Assembly (NCBI GenBank): GCA_900319195.1
Contig: ONNL01000162.1
Location: 1 to 19,027, forward strand
Reading direction: 5' to 3'
DNA: 19,027 nt
DNA from: an uncultured Ruminococcus sp.
Lineage (GTDB): Bacteria > Bacillota > Clostridia > Oscillospirales > Ruminococcaceae
Shown: in pieces, positions 1-6,712 of the stretch
Position numbering within the stretch: position 1 is the stretch's first letter
Layout: each line of letters opens with the position of its first letter
Translations under genes and position numbers: made by a program
Notes under the pieces: model-generated
What the model saw: only the letters and a program-made list of their open reading frames with translations
Told to the model about the DNA's origin: nothing
Database searches by the model: none

Positions 1-394
1 AGCCGCCTTTACCGCCGCCCATAGGAAGTGTTGTAAGGCTGTTCTTGAATACCTGCTCGAAGCCGAGGAACTTGATGATTCCGAGGTAAACTGAAGGGTG
101 AAGTCTGATACCGCCCTTGTAGGGTCCGATAGCGGAATTGAACTGTACTCTGAAGCCGCGGTTTACCTGAACCTTGCCGTTATCGTCTACCCAAGGTACA
201 CGGAACATGATCTGTCTCTCAGGCTCAACGATCCTCTCGAATACGCCTGCGTCGATAAGATCCTGTCTCTTTTCAGCAACAGGCTCGAGTGTCTCGAGGA
301 CCTCTGTTACAGCCTGAATGAACTCGGGCTCGCCGGGATTTCTTTTTTCTACTCTCTCTAATAAATCGATAAGATACTGATTTTTTAACGCCAT
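1..394 (-). CDS. gdhA: Glutamate dehydrogenase (NADP-type), N-terminal part, cut by window edge
   Basis: This gene reads leftward out of the window; only its first 131 codons are present. The translation starts MALKNQYLIDLLERVEKR and runs into the hexameric glutamate dehydrogenase N-terminal (substrate-binding) domain. The family signatures visible are a GPYKGGIRLHPSV segment, a KFLGFEQVFKNSLTTLP segment and the glycine-rich PMGGGKGG at the window edge. The enzyme interconverts 2-oxoglutarate plus ammonia and glutamate in the cytoplasm, usually the main ammonium-assimilation route in ruminal Firmicutes; the NADP preference is inferred from similarity, since the cofactor domain is outside. The ATG at 394-392 has a strong Shine-Dalgarno (AGGAGG, complement of 405-410) at a 10-nt spacing, and a clear promoter lies upstream, so it is probably transcribed alone. 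Family assignment is confident; the 3' end cannot be assessed. Confidence 0.95.
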   Translation of the reverse strand, partial: MALKNQYLIDLLERVEKRNPGEPEFIQAVTEVLETLEPVAEKRQDLIDAGVFERIVEPERQIMFRVPWVDDNGKVQVNRGFRVQFNSAIGPYKGGIRLHPSVYLGIIKFLGFEQVFKNSLTTLPMGGGKGG

Positions 395-442
395 TGTTAA
401 AAAACCTCCTTAAAAAAATTCTGCTTTCGCAGTTCAAAACTA

Positions 443-471
443 ATTATATCACTACAAACGGTATTTTTCAA
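443..471 (-). promoter_or_regulatory. Promoter of gdhA
   Basis: On the minus strand there is TTGAAA (complement of 466-471), a 17-nt spacer and TATAAT (complement of 443-448). This is a near-consensus sigma-A promoter about 50 nt before the gdhA start. A short CTGC-tttc-GCAG hairpin (421-432) lies in the predicted 5' leader, ahead of the Shine-Dalgarno. Confidence 0.8.
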
Positions 472-493
472 GTACTTATCCGCTTTAAATTGC

Positions 494-530
494 AAAAAAA
501 GTCCGATTTGTGTATTTTGCACAAATCGGA
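494..530 (-). terminator. Intrinsic terminator of the SHOCT gene
   Basis: A perfect 11-bp stem (502-512 with 520-530, TCCGATTTGTG) encloses a 7-nt loop. On the minus strand it is followed directly by a run of seven T (complement of 494-500). It starts 7 nt past the stop codon of the gene at 537-1184 and separates that gene from gdhA. Confidence 0.88.
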
Positions 531-536
531 TATGGT

Positions 537-1184
537 TCACAGTCTGAGAAGCTGTTTTTTCTTTGCGTCAAAATCCTCTTGGGTGATAACACCGTCGTCG
601 AGGAGCTTTTTGAACTTTGCAAGCTCGTCCGCTGCGGAGAGCTGCTGGACGTTCTGCACGACCGGAGCAGACTGCACGGCTGTGTTGCTTTTCTGCAATC
701 TTCCAAGCTCTTTCATGCAGGCTGCTGTAAACTCGTCTGCATTCTGCACACAGCAGAGGTTGAAGTGCGATCTGCCGGAGACTATGATCACACGCTTGCC
801 GCCGCGACTCTTATCAAGAGAATCAGCCTTAGTGAAAATGCTGTCCACCTTGTTGAGCGGTATTGACAGATTTTTGCTGCTCCGGAAAAGTCTGCTTCTT
901 ATCTGACCCGAAAGCTCGTTGTCATATAAGGTGAGTGAGCAATCGGCAGCGATCTTTTTCCACATTACCTTGTACATTGCCTCAATGAAAGGAATGACCA
1001 GTGCGATCGCGACGACTATTGACAAAATAGCGATGATTCCGACAATGATATTAGGAGTATCTGCTACACTGGATAACCCTCCAACAGACCCGTAAATCGC
1101 CACAATGAATATGACGCGCGCTATTTTTTCGAGTTTGGTAAGTTCATCAGCTCTTATATCAGCCTTGCATATTTCATTTCCCAT
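537..1184 (-). CDS. Two-TM membrane protein with C-terminal SHOCT domain
   Basis: A 215-aa hypothetical protein. After about 20 hydrophilic residues there are two hydrophobic segments (about residues 22-42 and 50-72), then a cytoplasmic region of about 100 residues that could form a PH-like fold. A glutamine/serine/valine-rich linker leads to a C-terminal SHOCT module of about 30 residues (short amphipathic helices, with DDGVITQEDFDAKKKQLL as its core). SHOCT domains are known as short C-terminal oligomerisation modules on unrelated proteins, so they give no specific function. I prefer the ATG at 1184, because a GGGTGG Shine-Dalgarno-like sequence lies 8 nt before it; an in-frame ATG at 1199 has no ribosome site. 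A TACAAT -10-like sequence (complement of 1218-1223) lies upstream without a good -35. The gene is monocistronic and ends at a strong terminator. Function unknown. Confidence 0.8.
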   Translation of the reverse strand: MGNEICKADIRADELTKLEKIARVIFIVAIYGSVGGLSSVADTPNIIVGIIAILSIVVAIALVIPFIEAMYKVMWKKIAADCSLTLYDNELSGQIRSRLFRSSKNLSIPLNKVDSIFTKADSLDKSRGGKRVIIVSGRSHFNLCCVQNADEFTAACMKELGRLQKSNTAVQSAPVVQNVQQLSAADELAKFKKLLDDGVITQEDFDAKKKQLLRL

Positions 1185-1399
1185 AAAACAACCACCCATT
1201 CCAAAAATATTTCTATCATTGTACCCCTTCGTTTGAAAGTTTGGTGTTCGCTATGTGATAGAATGATGAAATGCACAGTTGGATACACGCATATTTGCTT
1301 TGTGACAAAGTGTCAGCAGAAGTTGAGCGGCTTTCCCTCTTTCAAGTCAGCAAATCCCACCTGCGTTTATGAACAAATTGTAAACATTTCTCAACGCCC

Positions 1400-1428
1400 T
1401 TGACTTGCTTGTTTAAAAGGACTATACT
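1400..1428 (+). promoter_or_regulatory. Promoter of htpG
   Basis: TTGACT (1400-1405), a 17-nt spacer and TATACT (1423-1428) form a good sigma-A promoter. The predicted start point, near 1435, falls inside the CIRCE operator, so a bound repressor would block initiation. Between the minus-strand gene's start at 1184 and this promoter I see no other feature. Confidence 0.85.
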
Positions 1429-1432
1429 GTAA

Positions 1433-1459
1433 TTAGCACTCTAAGATAGAGAGTGCTAA
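1433..1459 (+). promoter_or_regulatory. CIRCE operator (HrcA binding site)
   Basis: TTAGCACTC (1433-1441), a 9-nt spacer and GAGTGCTAA (1451-1459) match the canonical CIRCE inverted repeat without mismatch. CIRCE is bound by the heat-shock repressor HrcA, classically ahead of groESL and dnaK operons. Here it overlaps the predicted start of the htpG transcript and lies 36 nt before the htpG start codon. Confidence 0.96.
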
Positions 1460-1494
1460 AATACAGATAAAATTTGTGGGAGATGTTTTTAATA

Positions 1495-3399
1495 ATGGAA
1501 ACAAAACAGTTTAAGGCAGAATCAAAAAAGCTGCTCGACATGATGATCCACTCAATTTATACACATAAGGAAATATTCCTCAGAGAGCTCATCTCAAACG
1601 CAAGCGACGCTATTGATAAGCTCTATTTCAGGTCGCTCACCGACGACAAGGTCGGTCTGAAAAAGGACGATTTCGCTATCTGGCTCTATCCCGACAAGGA
1701 CACAAAGACACTGAAAATAGTCGATAACGGTATCGGCATGACCGAGGAGGAGCTCGAAAACAACCTCGGTACTATCGCAAACAGCGGCTCGCTCAAATTC
1801 AAGACCGAGAACAAGCTCGAGGAGGACAACCAGATCATCGGACAGTTCGGTGTCGGCTTCTATTCGGCATTCATGGTAGCCAAGAAGGTCACTGTTATCT
1901 CAAAGGCTTACGGTAGTGATAAGGCTTACAAATGGGAGTCCGAGGGCGTTGACGGCTACACCGTTACCGAGGCGGAGAAGGCAAGCGCAGGCACTGAGAT
2001 AATCCTTGAAATGATAGACGATACCGACGACGAGAAGTACAGCGAATTCCTCGACGAATACAGGATAAAGTCGCTCGTAAGAAAGTATTCCGACTATATA
2101 CGCTTCCCGATCAAAATGGAGGTTACTCACAGCAAGCCGAAGGAGCAGTCCGAGGAGGACAAGAAGGCAAACAAGCCGCTTGAATACGAGGACTACGTTG
2201 AGGTCGAAACTCTCAATAGCACGGTGCCGCTTTGGAAGAAGAGCAAGTCCGAGCTGAAGGAAGAGGACTACAAGCACTTCTATACCGAGAAGTTCATGGA
2301 CTACAATGAGCCTATCAAGTACGCTCACGTAAAGAACGAGGGTATGCCCTCATATGACGCTCTGCTCTACATTCCGTCAAAGGCTCCGTATGACTACTAC
2401 TCAAAGGAATACGAAAAGGGACTCCAGCTCTACTCAAACGGTGTACTCATTATGGACAAGTGTGCCGACCTTCTCCCCGACTATTTCAGCTTCGTAAAGG
2501 GACTTGTTGACTCCGAGGATCTCTCGCTCAACATCTCGCGTGAAATGCTCCAGCATGACAGACAGCTCAAGGCTATCGCAAAGAGCATCGAAAAGACTGT
2601 CAGCGGCGAGCTCAAGAAGCTGCTCAAAAACGAGCGCGAGAAGTACGAGGAATTCTGGAAGGCATTCGGCTTGCAGCTCAAATACGGCATTTACAGCGAC
2701 TTCGGAATGCACAAGGAAAAGCTTCAGGACCTTATCATGTTCACATCATCAAAGGACAAGAAGCTCGTAACGCTTGACGAATACGTAACAGGAATGCGCG
2801 AGGAGCAGAAGTACATCTACTACGCAACAGGCGAATCCGTCGAGCGTATCGAACAGCTTCCGCAGACAGAGCTTGTCAAGGACAACGGCTTTGAGATACT
2901 CTACCTCACGGACAATGTTGACGAATTTGCAGTAAAGTCGCTCCGTACCTACAAGGACAAGGAATTCAAGTCGGTATCTGCCGACGACCTTGGACTTGAA
3001 AGCAAGGAGGACAAGGAAAAGATAGAGGCTAAGGAGAAGGAGAGCTCCGATATGCTGAAGGCTCTCACCGAGGCGCTCAAGGACAAGGTAAGCAAGGTCA
3101 TCCTCTCAAAGAAGCTGAAATCCCACCCTGTATGCCTTTCAAGCGAGGGCGAGATCTCACTCGAAATGGAGAAGGTGCTCAACCAGATGCCTACCGACCA
3201 GAAGGTAAAGGCACAGAGAGTGCTTGAAATAAATCCCGACCACGAGATATACGGCAAGCTCAAGGCACTCAGCGACAACGGCGATACCGAAAAGCTCTGC
3301 AAATATGCAAAGCTCCTCTACACTCAGGCGGAGCTCATCGAGGGCATGAATATAGAGAATCCGGTTGAGTTCTCAAATCTCATTTGCGAGCTCATGTAA
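1495..3399 (+). CDS. htpG: Molecular chaperone HtpG (Hsp90)
   Basis: A 634-aa cytoplasmic ATP-dependent dimeric chaperone of normal full length for bacterial Hsp90 (about 620-640 aa). The N-terminal GHKL ATPase domain shows the ATP/Mg asparagine in SNASDA (N35), the adenine-contacting aspartate in VDNGIGM (D77) and the lid glycines in GQFGVGF (116-122). The middle domain carries the conserved NISREMLQ segment, and a C-terminal dimerisation domain follows; there is no eukaryotic MEEVD tail. I chose the ATG at 1495 (METKQF, the usual HtpG start) with GTGGGAG upstream. In-frame starts at 1474 (TTG) and 1483 (ATG) have no usable ribosome site. The gene is monocistronic between a CIRCE-controlled promoter and a terminator, so HrcA heat-shock control is expected. 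Identity is very secure. Confidence 0.98.
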   Translation: METKQFKAESKKLLDMMIHSIYTHKEIFLRELISNASDAIDKLYFRSLTDDKVGLKKDDFAIWLYPDKDTKTLKIVDNGIGMTEEELENNLGTIANSGSLKFKTENKLEEDNQIIGQFGVGFYSAFMVAKKVTVISKAYGSDKAYKWESEGVDGYTVTEAEKASAGTEIILEMIDDTDDEKYSEFLDEYRIKSLVRKYSDYIRFPIKMEVTHSKPKEQSEEDKKANKPLEYEDYVEVETLNSTVPLWKKSKSELKEEDYKHFYTEKFMDYNEPIKYAHVKNEGMPSYDALLYIPSKAPYDYYSKEYEKGLQLYSNGVLIMDKCADLLPDYFSFVKGLVDSEDLSLNISREMLQHDRQLKAIAKSIEKTVSGELKKLLKNEREKYEEFWKAFGLQLKYGIYSDFGMHKEKLQDLIMFTSSKDKKLVTLDEYVTGMREEQKYIYYATGESVERIEQLPQTELVKDNGFEILYLTDNVDEFAVKSLRTYKDKEFKSVSADDLGLESKEDKEKIEAKEKESSDMLKALTEALKDKVSKVILSKKLKSHPVCLSSEGEISLEMEKVLNQMPTDQKVKAQRVLEINPDHEIYGKLKALSDNGDTEKLCKYAKLLYTQAELIEGMNIENPVEFSNLICELM

Positions 3400-3418
3400 G
3401 TTTCGATCAGCAGTTTAT

Positions 3419-3446
3419 AAGGACAGTCGGAGGCGGCTGTCCTTTT
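3419..3446 (+). terminator. Intrinsic terminator of htpG
   Basis: AAGGACAG (3419-3426) pairs with CTGTCCTT (3437-3444), and a T-G and a C-G pair extend the stem inwards to about 10 bp around a 6-nt loop. A TTTT tract follows. It lies about 20 nt after the htpG stop codon. Confidence 0.85.
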
Positions 3447-3483
3447 GCTTTGCGAGCGGAATTATCATGCATGAAAAGTGCAA

Positions 3484-3512
3484 TTGACAAAAAAAACACA
3501 CCATGATATAAT
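3484..3512 (+). promoter_or_regulatory. Full-consensus promoter of the esterase operon
   Basis: TTGACA (3484-3489), a 17-nt A-rich spacer and TATAAT (3507-3512) match sigma-A consensus at every position with ideal spacing. The dockerin-esterase start codon is 31 nt downstream of the -10 element, behind AAGGAG (3530-3535). No operator or catabolite-repression site is obvious, so transcription may be strong. Confidence 0.9.
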
Positions 3513-3543
3513 ATGTATATCTATATAAAAAGGAGTTTTAGGC

Positions 3544-4899
3544 ATGAAAAAAATTTTAAAGGCTTTACAGCTAATGACAGCCTGTGCAGTATCCGTTTCC
3601 TCTCTCGGCGTACTCACTGCTGTTGCCGAGGTGACACCGAATCCCGTGATAAGCCGCGGCTGTCCCGCTTATTCCGAGGCGAATCCTGCAACAGCCTCGG
3701 CAGGCAACGACGAATTCTACTACACCTTCTGGTCGGGCACTTCTCCCGATCATCTCGCATACGACCTCTCGTCAGTACCCGAATCTCAGCGCGAAAAGGT
3801 CATTGCAGTGTGGTACAACACAAGCTCGTATGACGCGATAGGCAGCTACCAGTCACGTCAGAATGAACCGTCCGACTACACTATCGAGGTCAACGCGGCT
3901 GATGGCGGAGAATACCCGACGGAAAACTGGGTGGTCGTTGACACCGTATCCGACAACACTCTCAGCTCCCGTCAGCATCTTGTCGATATGAAGGGCTACA
4001 ACTGGATAAGAATGAACATCTCCAAGGGCAACGGTCAGGAAGGCGGCGGAGTGCAGGTCAACTTCGATATACACAACGTCACCGACGGCGTTTCTGACAG
4101 CTGGATACTCTTCGGGGACTCGATAACCGCGATAAGCATGAACAACTGCTACGGCACAGGCTATGCAACGTTTGTGAATCAGCTCGACAGCAGATATTTT
4201 CCGATACAGGAAAATGGCGGTATCGGCGGTATTACCAGCACCGACGGACGCAACAACATCGACCGCTGGCTCTCGACCTCGCCTGCAAAATACGTCAGCA
4301 TTGCCTATGGCACCAATGACGCATGGGGCAACCAGACAGGCGCGGAAAAATACTACGAGAACACGAAATACATGATAGACGCGATAATCGCCGCAGGAAA
4401 GATACCCGTGCTTCCGAAGATACCGTATGCGACAGAAGCAGGAGTTGCCGACTATCTCGCTGATTACGAGGCTGAGATAGACCGTCTCTATGAGGAATAC
4501 GGCGACAAGCTCGTCAAGGGTCCCGACCTCGAGACATTTTTCAAAGAGAATCCCACCTACCTCGGAGGTGACGGTGTTCACCCGAGCGATACAGGTACCG
4601 AGGCTCTCAGAAAATACTGGGCGGAGACAATGTACGCAAATGTATACACGGCAGAGGGTACGACTGAGCCGACCTCCGAGGAGACCGACATCACATACGG
4701 TGACGCAAACGGCGACGGTACGGTATCTGTCGCTGATCCGACGCTCATAATGCAGAGCCTTGCAAATCCCAACGACTATACAATAAGTGACGAAGACAAG
4801 CCTGCCGCGGACGTTTCGGGAAACGGCGACGGTATAACAGCTGACGACGCACTCGCAATACAGAAATATCTTGCAAACGGCACTCCGTTTGATACGTAA
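3544..4899 (+). CDS. Secreted SGNH/GDSL carbohydrate esterase with C-terminal type-I dockerin (cellulosomal)
   Basis: A 451-aa secreted protein. A signal peptide (basic MKK, hydrophobic core, likely cleavage near residues 25-29) is followed by a beta-rich N-terminal domain of about 150 residues resembling the jelly-roll module seen ahead of some SGNH esterases. The SGNH hydrolase domain then runs from about 185 to 368. Its blocks are GDSIT (catalytic S193), the glycine block GGIGG (226-229), GTND (N258) and DGVHP (D343, H346), giving a complete Ser-Asp-His triad and oxyanion hole. A Thr/Glu linker (about 371-383) joins a dockerin (about 385-449) with two calcium-loop repeats: DANGDG, and DVSGNGDG with one extra residue. 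Dockerins dock enzymes onto scaffoldin cohesins, so it probably removes acetyl (or other acyl) groups from plant polysaccharide in a cellulosome. It is the first gene of an operon. Substrate is not determinable here; CE2/CE3-like acetyl esterase is the best guess. Confidence 0.93.
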   Translation: MKKILKALQLMTACAVSVSSLGVLTAVAEVTPNPVISRGCPAYSEANPATASAGNDEFYYTFWSGTSPDHLAYDLSSVPESQREKVIAVWYNTSSYDAIGSYQSRQNEPSDYTIEVNAADGGEYPTENWVVVDTVSDNTLSSRQHLVDMKGYNWIRMNISKGNGQEGGGVQVNFDIHNVTDGVSDSWILFGDSITAISMNNCYGTGYATFVNQLDSRYFPIQENGGIGGITSTDGRNNIDRWLSTSPAKYVSIAYGTNDAWGNQTGAEKYYENTKYMIDAIIAAGKIPVLPKIPYATEAGVADYLADYEAEIDRLYEEYGDKLVKGPDLETFFKENPTYLGGDGVHPSDTGTEALRKYWAETMYANVYTAEGTTEPTSEETDITYGDANGDGTVSVADPTLIMQSLANPNDYTISDEDKPAADVSGNGDGITADDALAIQKYLANGTPFDT

Positions 4900-4908
4900 G
4901 GAAAAATT

Positions 4909-5322
4909 ATGGTAAGAAATATCGTGAGGGACGTGGAATTCCTCAAACAGAAGTCCGAGCCTGCAACCCGCGCAGATATGCAGGTGGCGCGTGACCTGCT
5001 CGACACCCTTGAGGCAAACAGGGAGCACTGCGTGGGACTTGCGGCAAATATGATAGGAGAGCGCAAGACTATCCTCGTCGCTTATCTCTCGGGAGAGGCA
5101 GTGATAATGATAAATCCCGTTATCACCGACCATTCCGCACAGAGCTATGATGTCAGCGAGGGCTGCCTGTCGCTTCTCGGGACAAGACCCGCAAAGCGTT
5201 ATAAGGTCATAACCGTTGAGTATCTCGACAGGAAATTCAAGAAGCACAGAATGATACTTCGCGGACTTGAAGCGCAGATAATACAGCATGAAACAGATCA
5301 TTTTGAGGGGACGATCATTTGA
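4909..5322 (+). CDS. Peptide deformylase-like protein with altered motif I
   Basis: A 137-aa protein of the peptide deformylase fold, which removes the N-formyl group from nascent proteins. Motif II is intact (EGCLS, metal ligand C86) and so is motif III (QHETDH: ligands H127 and H131, catalytic E128). Motif I, normally GxGLAAxQ, reads VGLAANMIG (42-50): the invariant Gln that stabilises the formyl carbonyl is Met48. The protein is also short, since typical deformylases have about 150-190 residues, and it ends just after motif III without the usual C-terminal helix. The ATG at 4909 lies only 9 nt after the esterase stop, with AAGGA (4898-4902) overlapping that stop codon. It overlaps the next gene by 4 nt. 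The fold is secure. True deformylase activity is less so; it may be a divergent second deformylase or act on another N-acylated substrate. Confidence 0.85.
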   Translation: MVRNIVRDVEFLKQKSEPATRADMQVARDLLDTLEANREHCVGLAANMIGERKTILVAYLSGEAVIMINPVITDHSAQSYDVSEGCLSLLGTRPAKRYKVITVEYLDRKFKKHRMILRGLEAQIIQHETDHFEGTII

Positions 5323-6437
5323 GAAGGCTTGGCATCAAGGCTTCGGCATTTTTCAGGGCACAGCCTGTGCTCGTTATCGCATTTGCCGCGGCACTTGTGA
5401 CAATGTTCATAATTCCGCCCGACAGACACTACGGCGGATACATAAACCGCACTGTACTGATACAGCTTTTCGCGCTCATGGCGTCGATAGCAGGACTGCG
5501 TGAGGCAGGCATTTTCGACTCCGCCTCGGACGTACTTATCCGCAGGGCAGGCAATGTCCGCAGACTTGCGGCTGTACTGGCACTGCTGTGCTTTTTCTCC
5601 TCAATGCTTGTGACGAATGATGTGGCACTCATTACCTTTGTGCCGCTGACACTGCTCATTTTTCGCAATATCCCCGACGAAAAGAACCGCATACTCACGA
5701 TAGTCCTTGAGACTGCGGCGGCAAACCTCGGGAGCATGATGACTCCCGTAGGCAATCCGCAGAATCTCTACATATATGATGAATTCGGACTCACTGCCCT
5801 TGATTTCGTAAAGGCGGCGCTCCCCGCAGGACTGCTCGGTATAGTGTGCGTATTGCTTATCACGCTTTTTCTCCCGAGGGAGAAATGCGCCGCAGAGGAA
5901 AGGCAGTCGGGCGGCACCGACATAAAAAAGGCACTGCTTTACGGAGCACTTTTCGTTGTGTGTCTGCTCTCGGTATTCAGGGTAGTCCCCGACCTTATCC
6001 TGCTTGCAGTCGTGACTGTGGTCGTGCTCATTGCTGACCGCAGACTGCTTTTCAAGGTGGACTACGCGCTCCTTGCGACATTTGTGTGCTTTTTCATATT
6101 TGTCGGCAACATTGCAAGGATAGACGCGGTAAACAGCTTCTTTTCGCACGTTGTCACGGGACGCGAGCTTGTTGTCTCCGTACTGCTCTCGCAGGTGATA
6201 AGCAATGTGCCTGCGGCGGTAATGCTGGCAGGCTTCACGGATAACGGCACTCAGCTCATGCTCGGTGTTGACATCGGCGGACTCGGCACGATAATCGCGT
6301 CGCTTGCAAGTCTCATATCGTTTCAGTTTTATCGCAAGGCTGAGGGTGCAAAAACGGGACGCTATATGTTGACATTCAGCGTTGTGAACTTCTCGGTGCT
6401 GGCAATTATATTAACTATGGAGCTGCTTATCGGATAA
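5319..6437 (+). CDS. SLC13/ArsB-NhaD-type (ion transporter superfamily) permease
   Basis: A 372-aa polytopic inner-membrane protein with about nine or ten hydrophobic segments, of the ion-transporter superfamily (citrate/arsenite/Na+:H+ type permeases). Two pseudo-repeated re-entrant signatures typical of the family are visible: SMLVTNDVALITFVPL (about residues 94-109) and GSMMTPVGNPQNLYIY (about 136-152), with a weaker counterpart SQVISNVPAAVML in the second half. It is about 50 residues shorter than the usual 420-plus of the family. I read the start as TTG at 5319, overlapping the deformylase stop (TTGA, 4-nt overlap), because GAGGGG (5305-5310) sits 8 nt before it and the first transmembrane segment follows. 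Substrate (dicarboxylate, citrate, arsenite or cation) cannot be told; no ArsR- or ArsC-like neighbour is present. No convincing terminator follows. Confidence 0.85.
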   Translation: MRRLGIKASAFFRAQPVLVIAFAAALVTMFIIPPDRHYGGYINRTVLIQLFALMASIAGLREAGIFDSASDVLIRRAGNVRRLAAVLALLCFFSSMLVTNDVALITFVPLTLLIFRNIPDEKNRILTIVLETAAANLGSMMTPVGNPQNLYIYDEFGLTALDFVKAALPAGLLGIVCVLLITLFLPREKCAAEERQSGGTDIKKALLYGALFVVCLLSVFRVVPDLILLAVVTVVVLIADRRLLFKVDYALLATFVCFFIFVGNIARIDAVNSFFSHVVTGRELVVSVLLSQVISNVPAAVMLAGFTDNGTQLMLGVDIGGLGTIIASLASLISFQFYRKAEGAKTGRYMLTFSVVNFSVLAIILTMELLIG

Positions 6438-6618
6438 GGTTTTCAACAGCCTTTCACGGTCGGTCTTACCATAAAAAAGCGAATTTTCATGAATATTTTT
6501 CAACTTATTTGTTTTAACAATGTTGAAAAGCTCGGGCGGGACGTGGTATACATTCTGTCCGATTTTTTTCGACGGAAAAATTTTTCTTATTACAAATTGC
6601 TACAAAAACAGAAACGTA
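6438..6618. other. AT-rich intergenic region with nested palindrome
   Basis: This gap lies between the permease and the next promoter. It holds an interrupted palindrome: TTTTCAAC (6497-6504) and GTTGAAAA (6522-6529), with an inner TTGTT-tt-AACAA hairpin (6509-6520). It could be a weak terminator/processing hairpin or a regulator site. I see no gene in it. Confidence 0.4.
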
Positions 6619-6647
6619 TTGACATTTTAAAAAATAACGTGTAGAAT
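6619..6647 (+). promoter_or_regulatory. Promoter of the MBOAT-SGNH operon
   Basis: TTGACA (6619-6624), a 17-nt spacer and TAGAAT (6642-6647). The leader to the MBOAT start codon is about 60 nt. The promoter shares TTGACATTTT and TAGAATAA, at identical spacing, with the promoter of the GGDEF/EAL gene at 9454. Confidence 0.8.
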
Positions 6648-6712
6648 AAATATGTACGGTTTTTTCGAGACCGCATTAACAGAGAAAAAGAACAAAAGAT
6701 CAGGGTGGTACA

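Noticed and set aside
394..906. 170-codon plus-strand frame opposite the SHOCT gene
   Set aside because: It runs through the gdhA promoter and the SHOCT terminator, and its translation is Ser/Cys/Leu-rich shadow sequence.
3853..5301. 482-codon open frame on the minus strand opposite the esterase and deformylase genes
   Set aside because: It is antisense to two clearly recognisable genes, its translation is rich in Cys/Arg/Val/Ile with no recognisable domain, and no ribosome site or promoter supports it. Biased codon use leaves this frame open.
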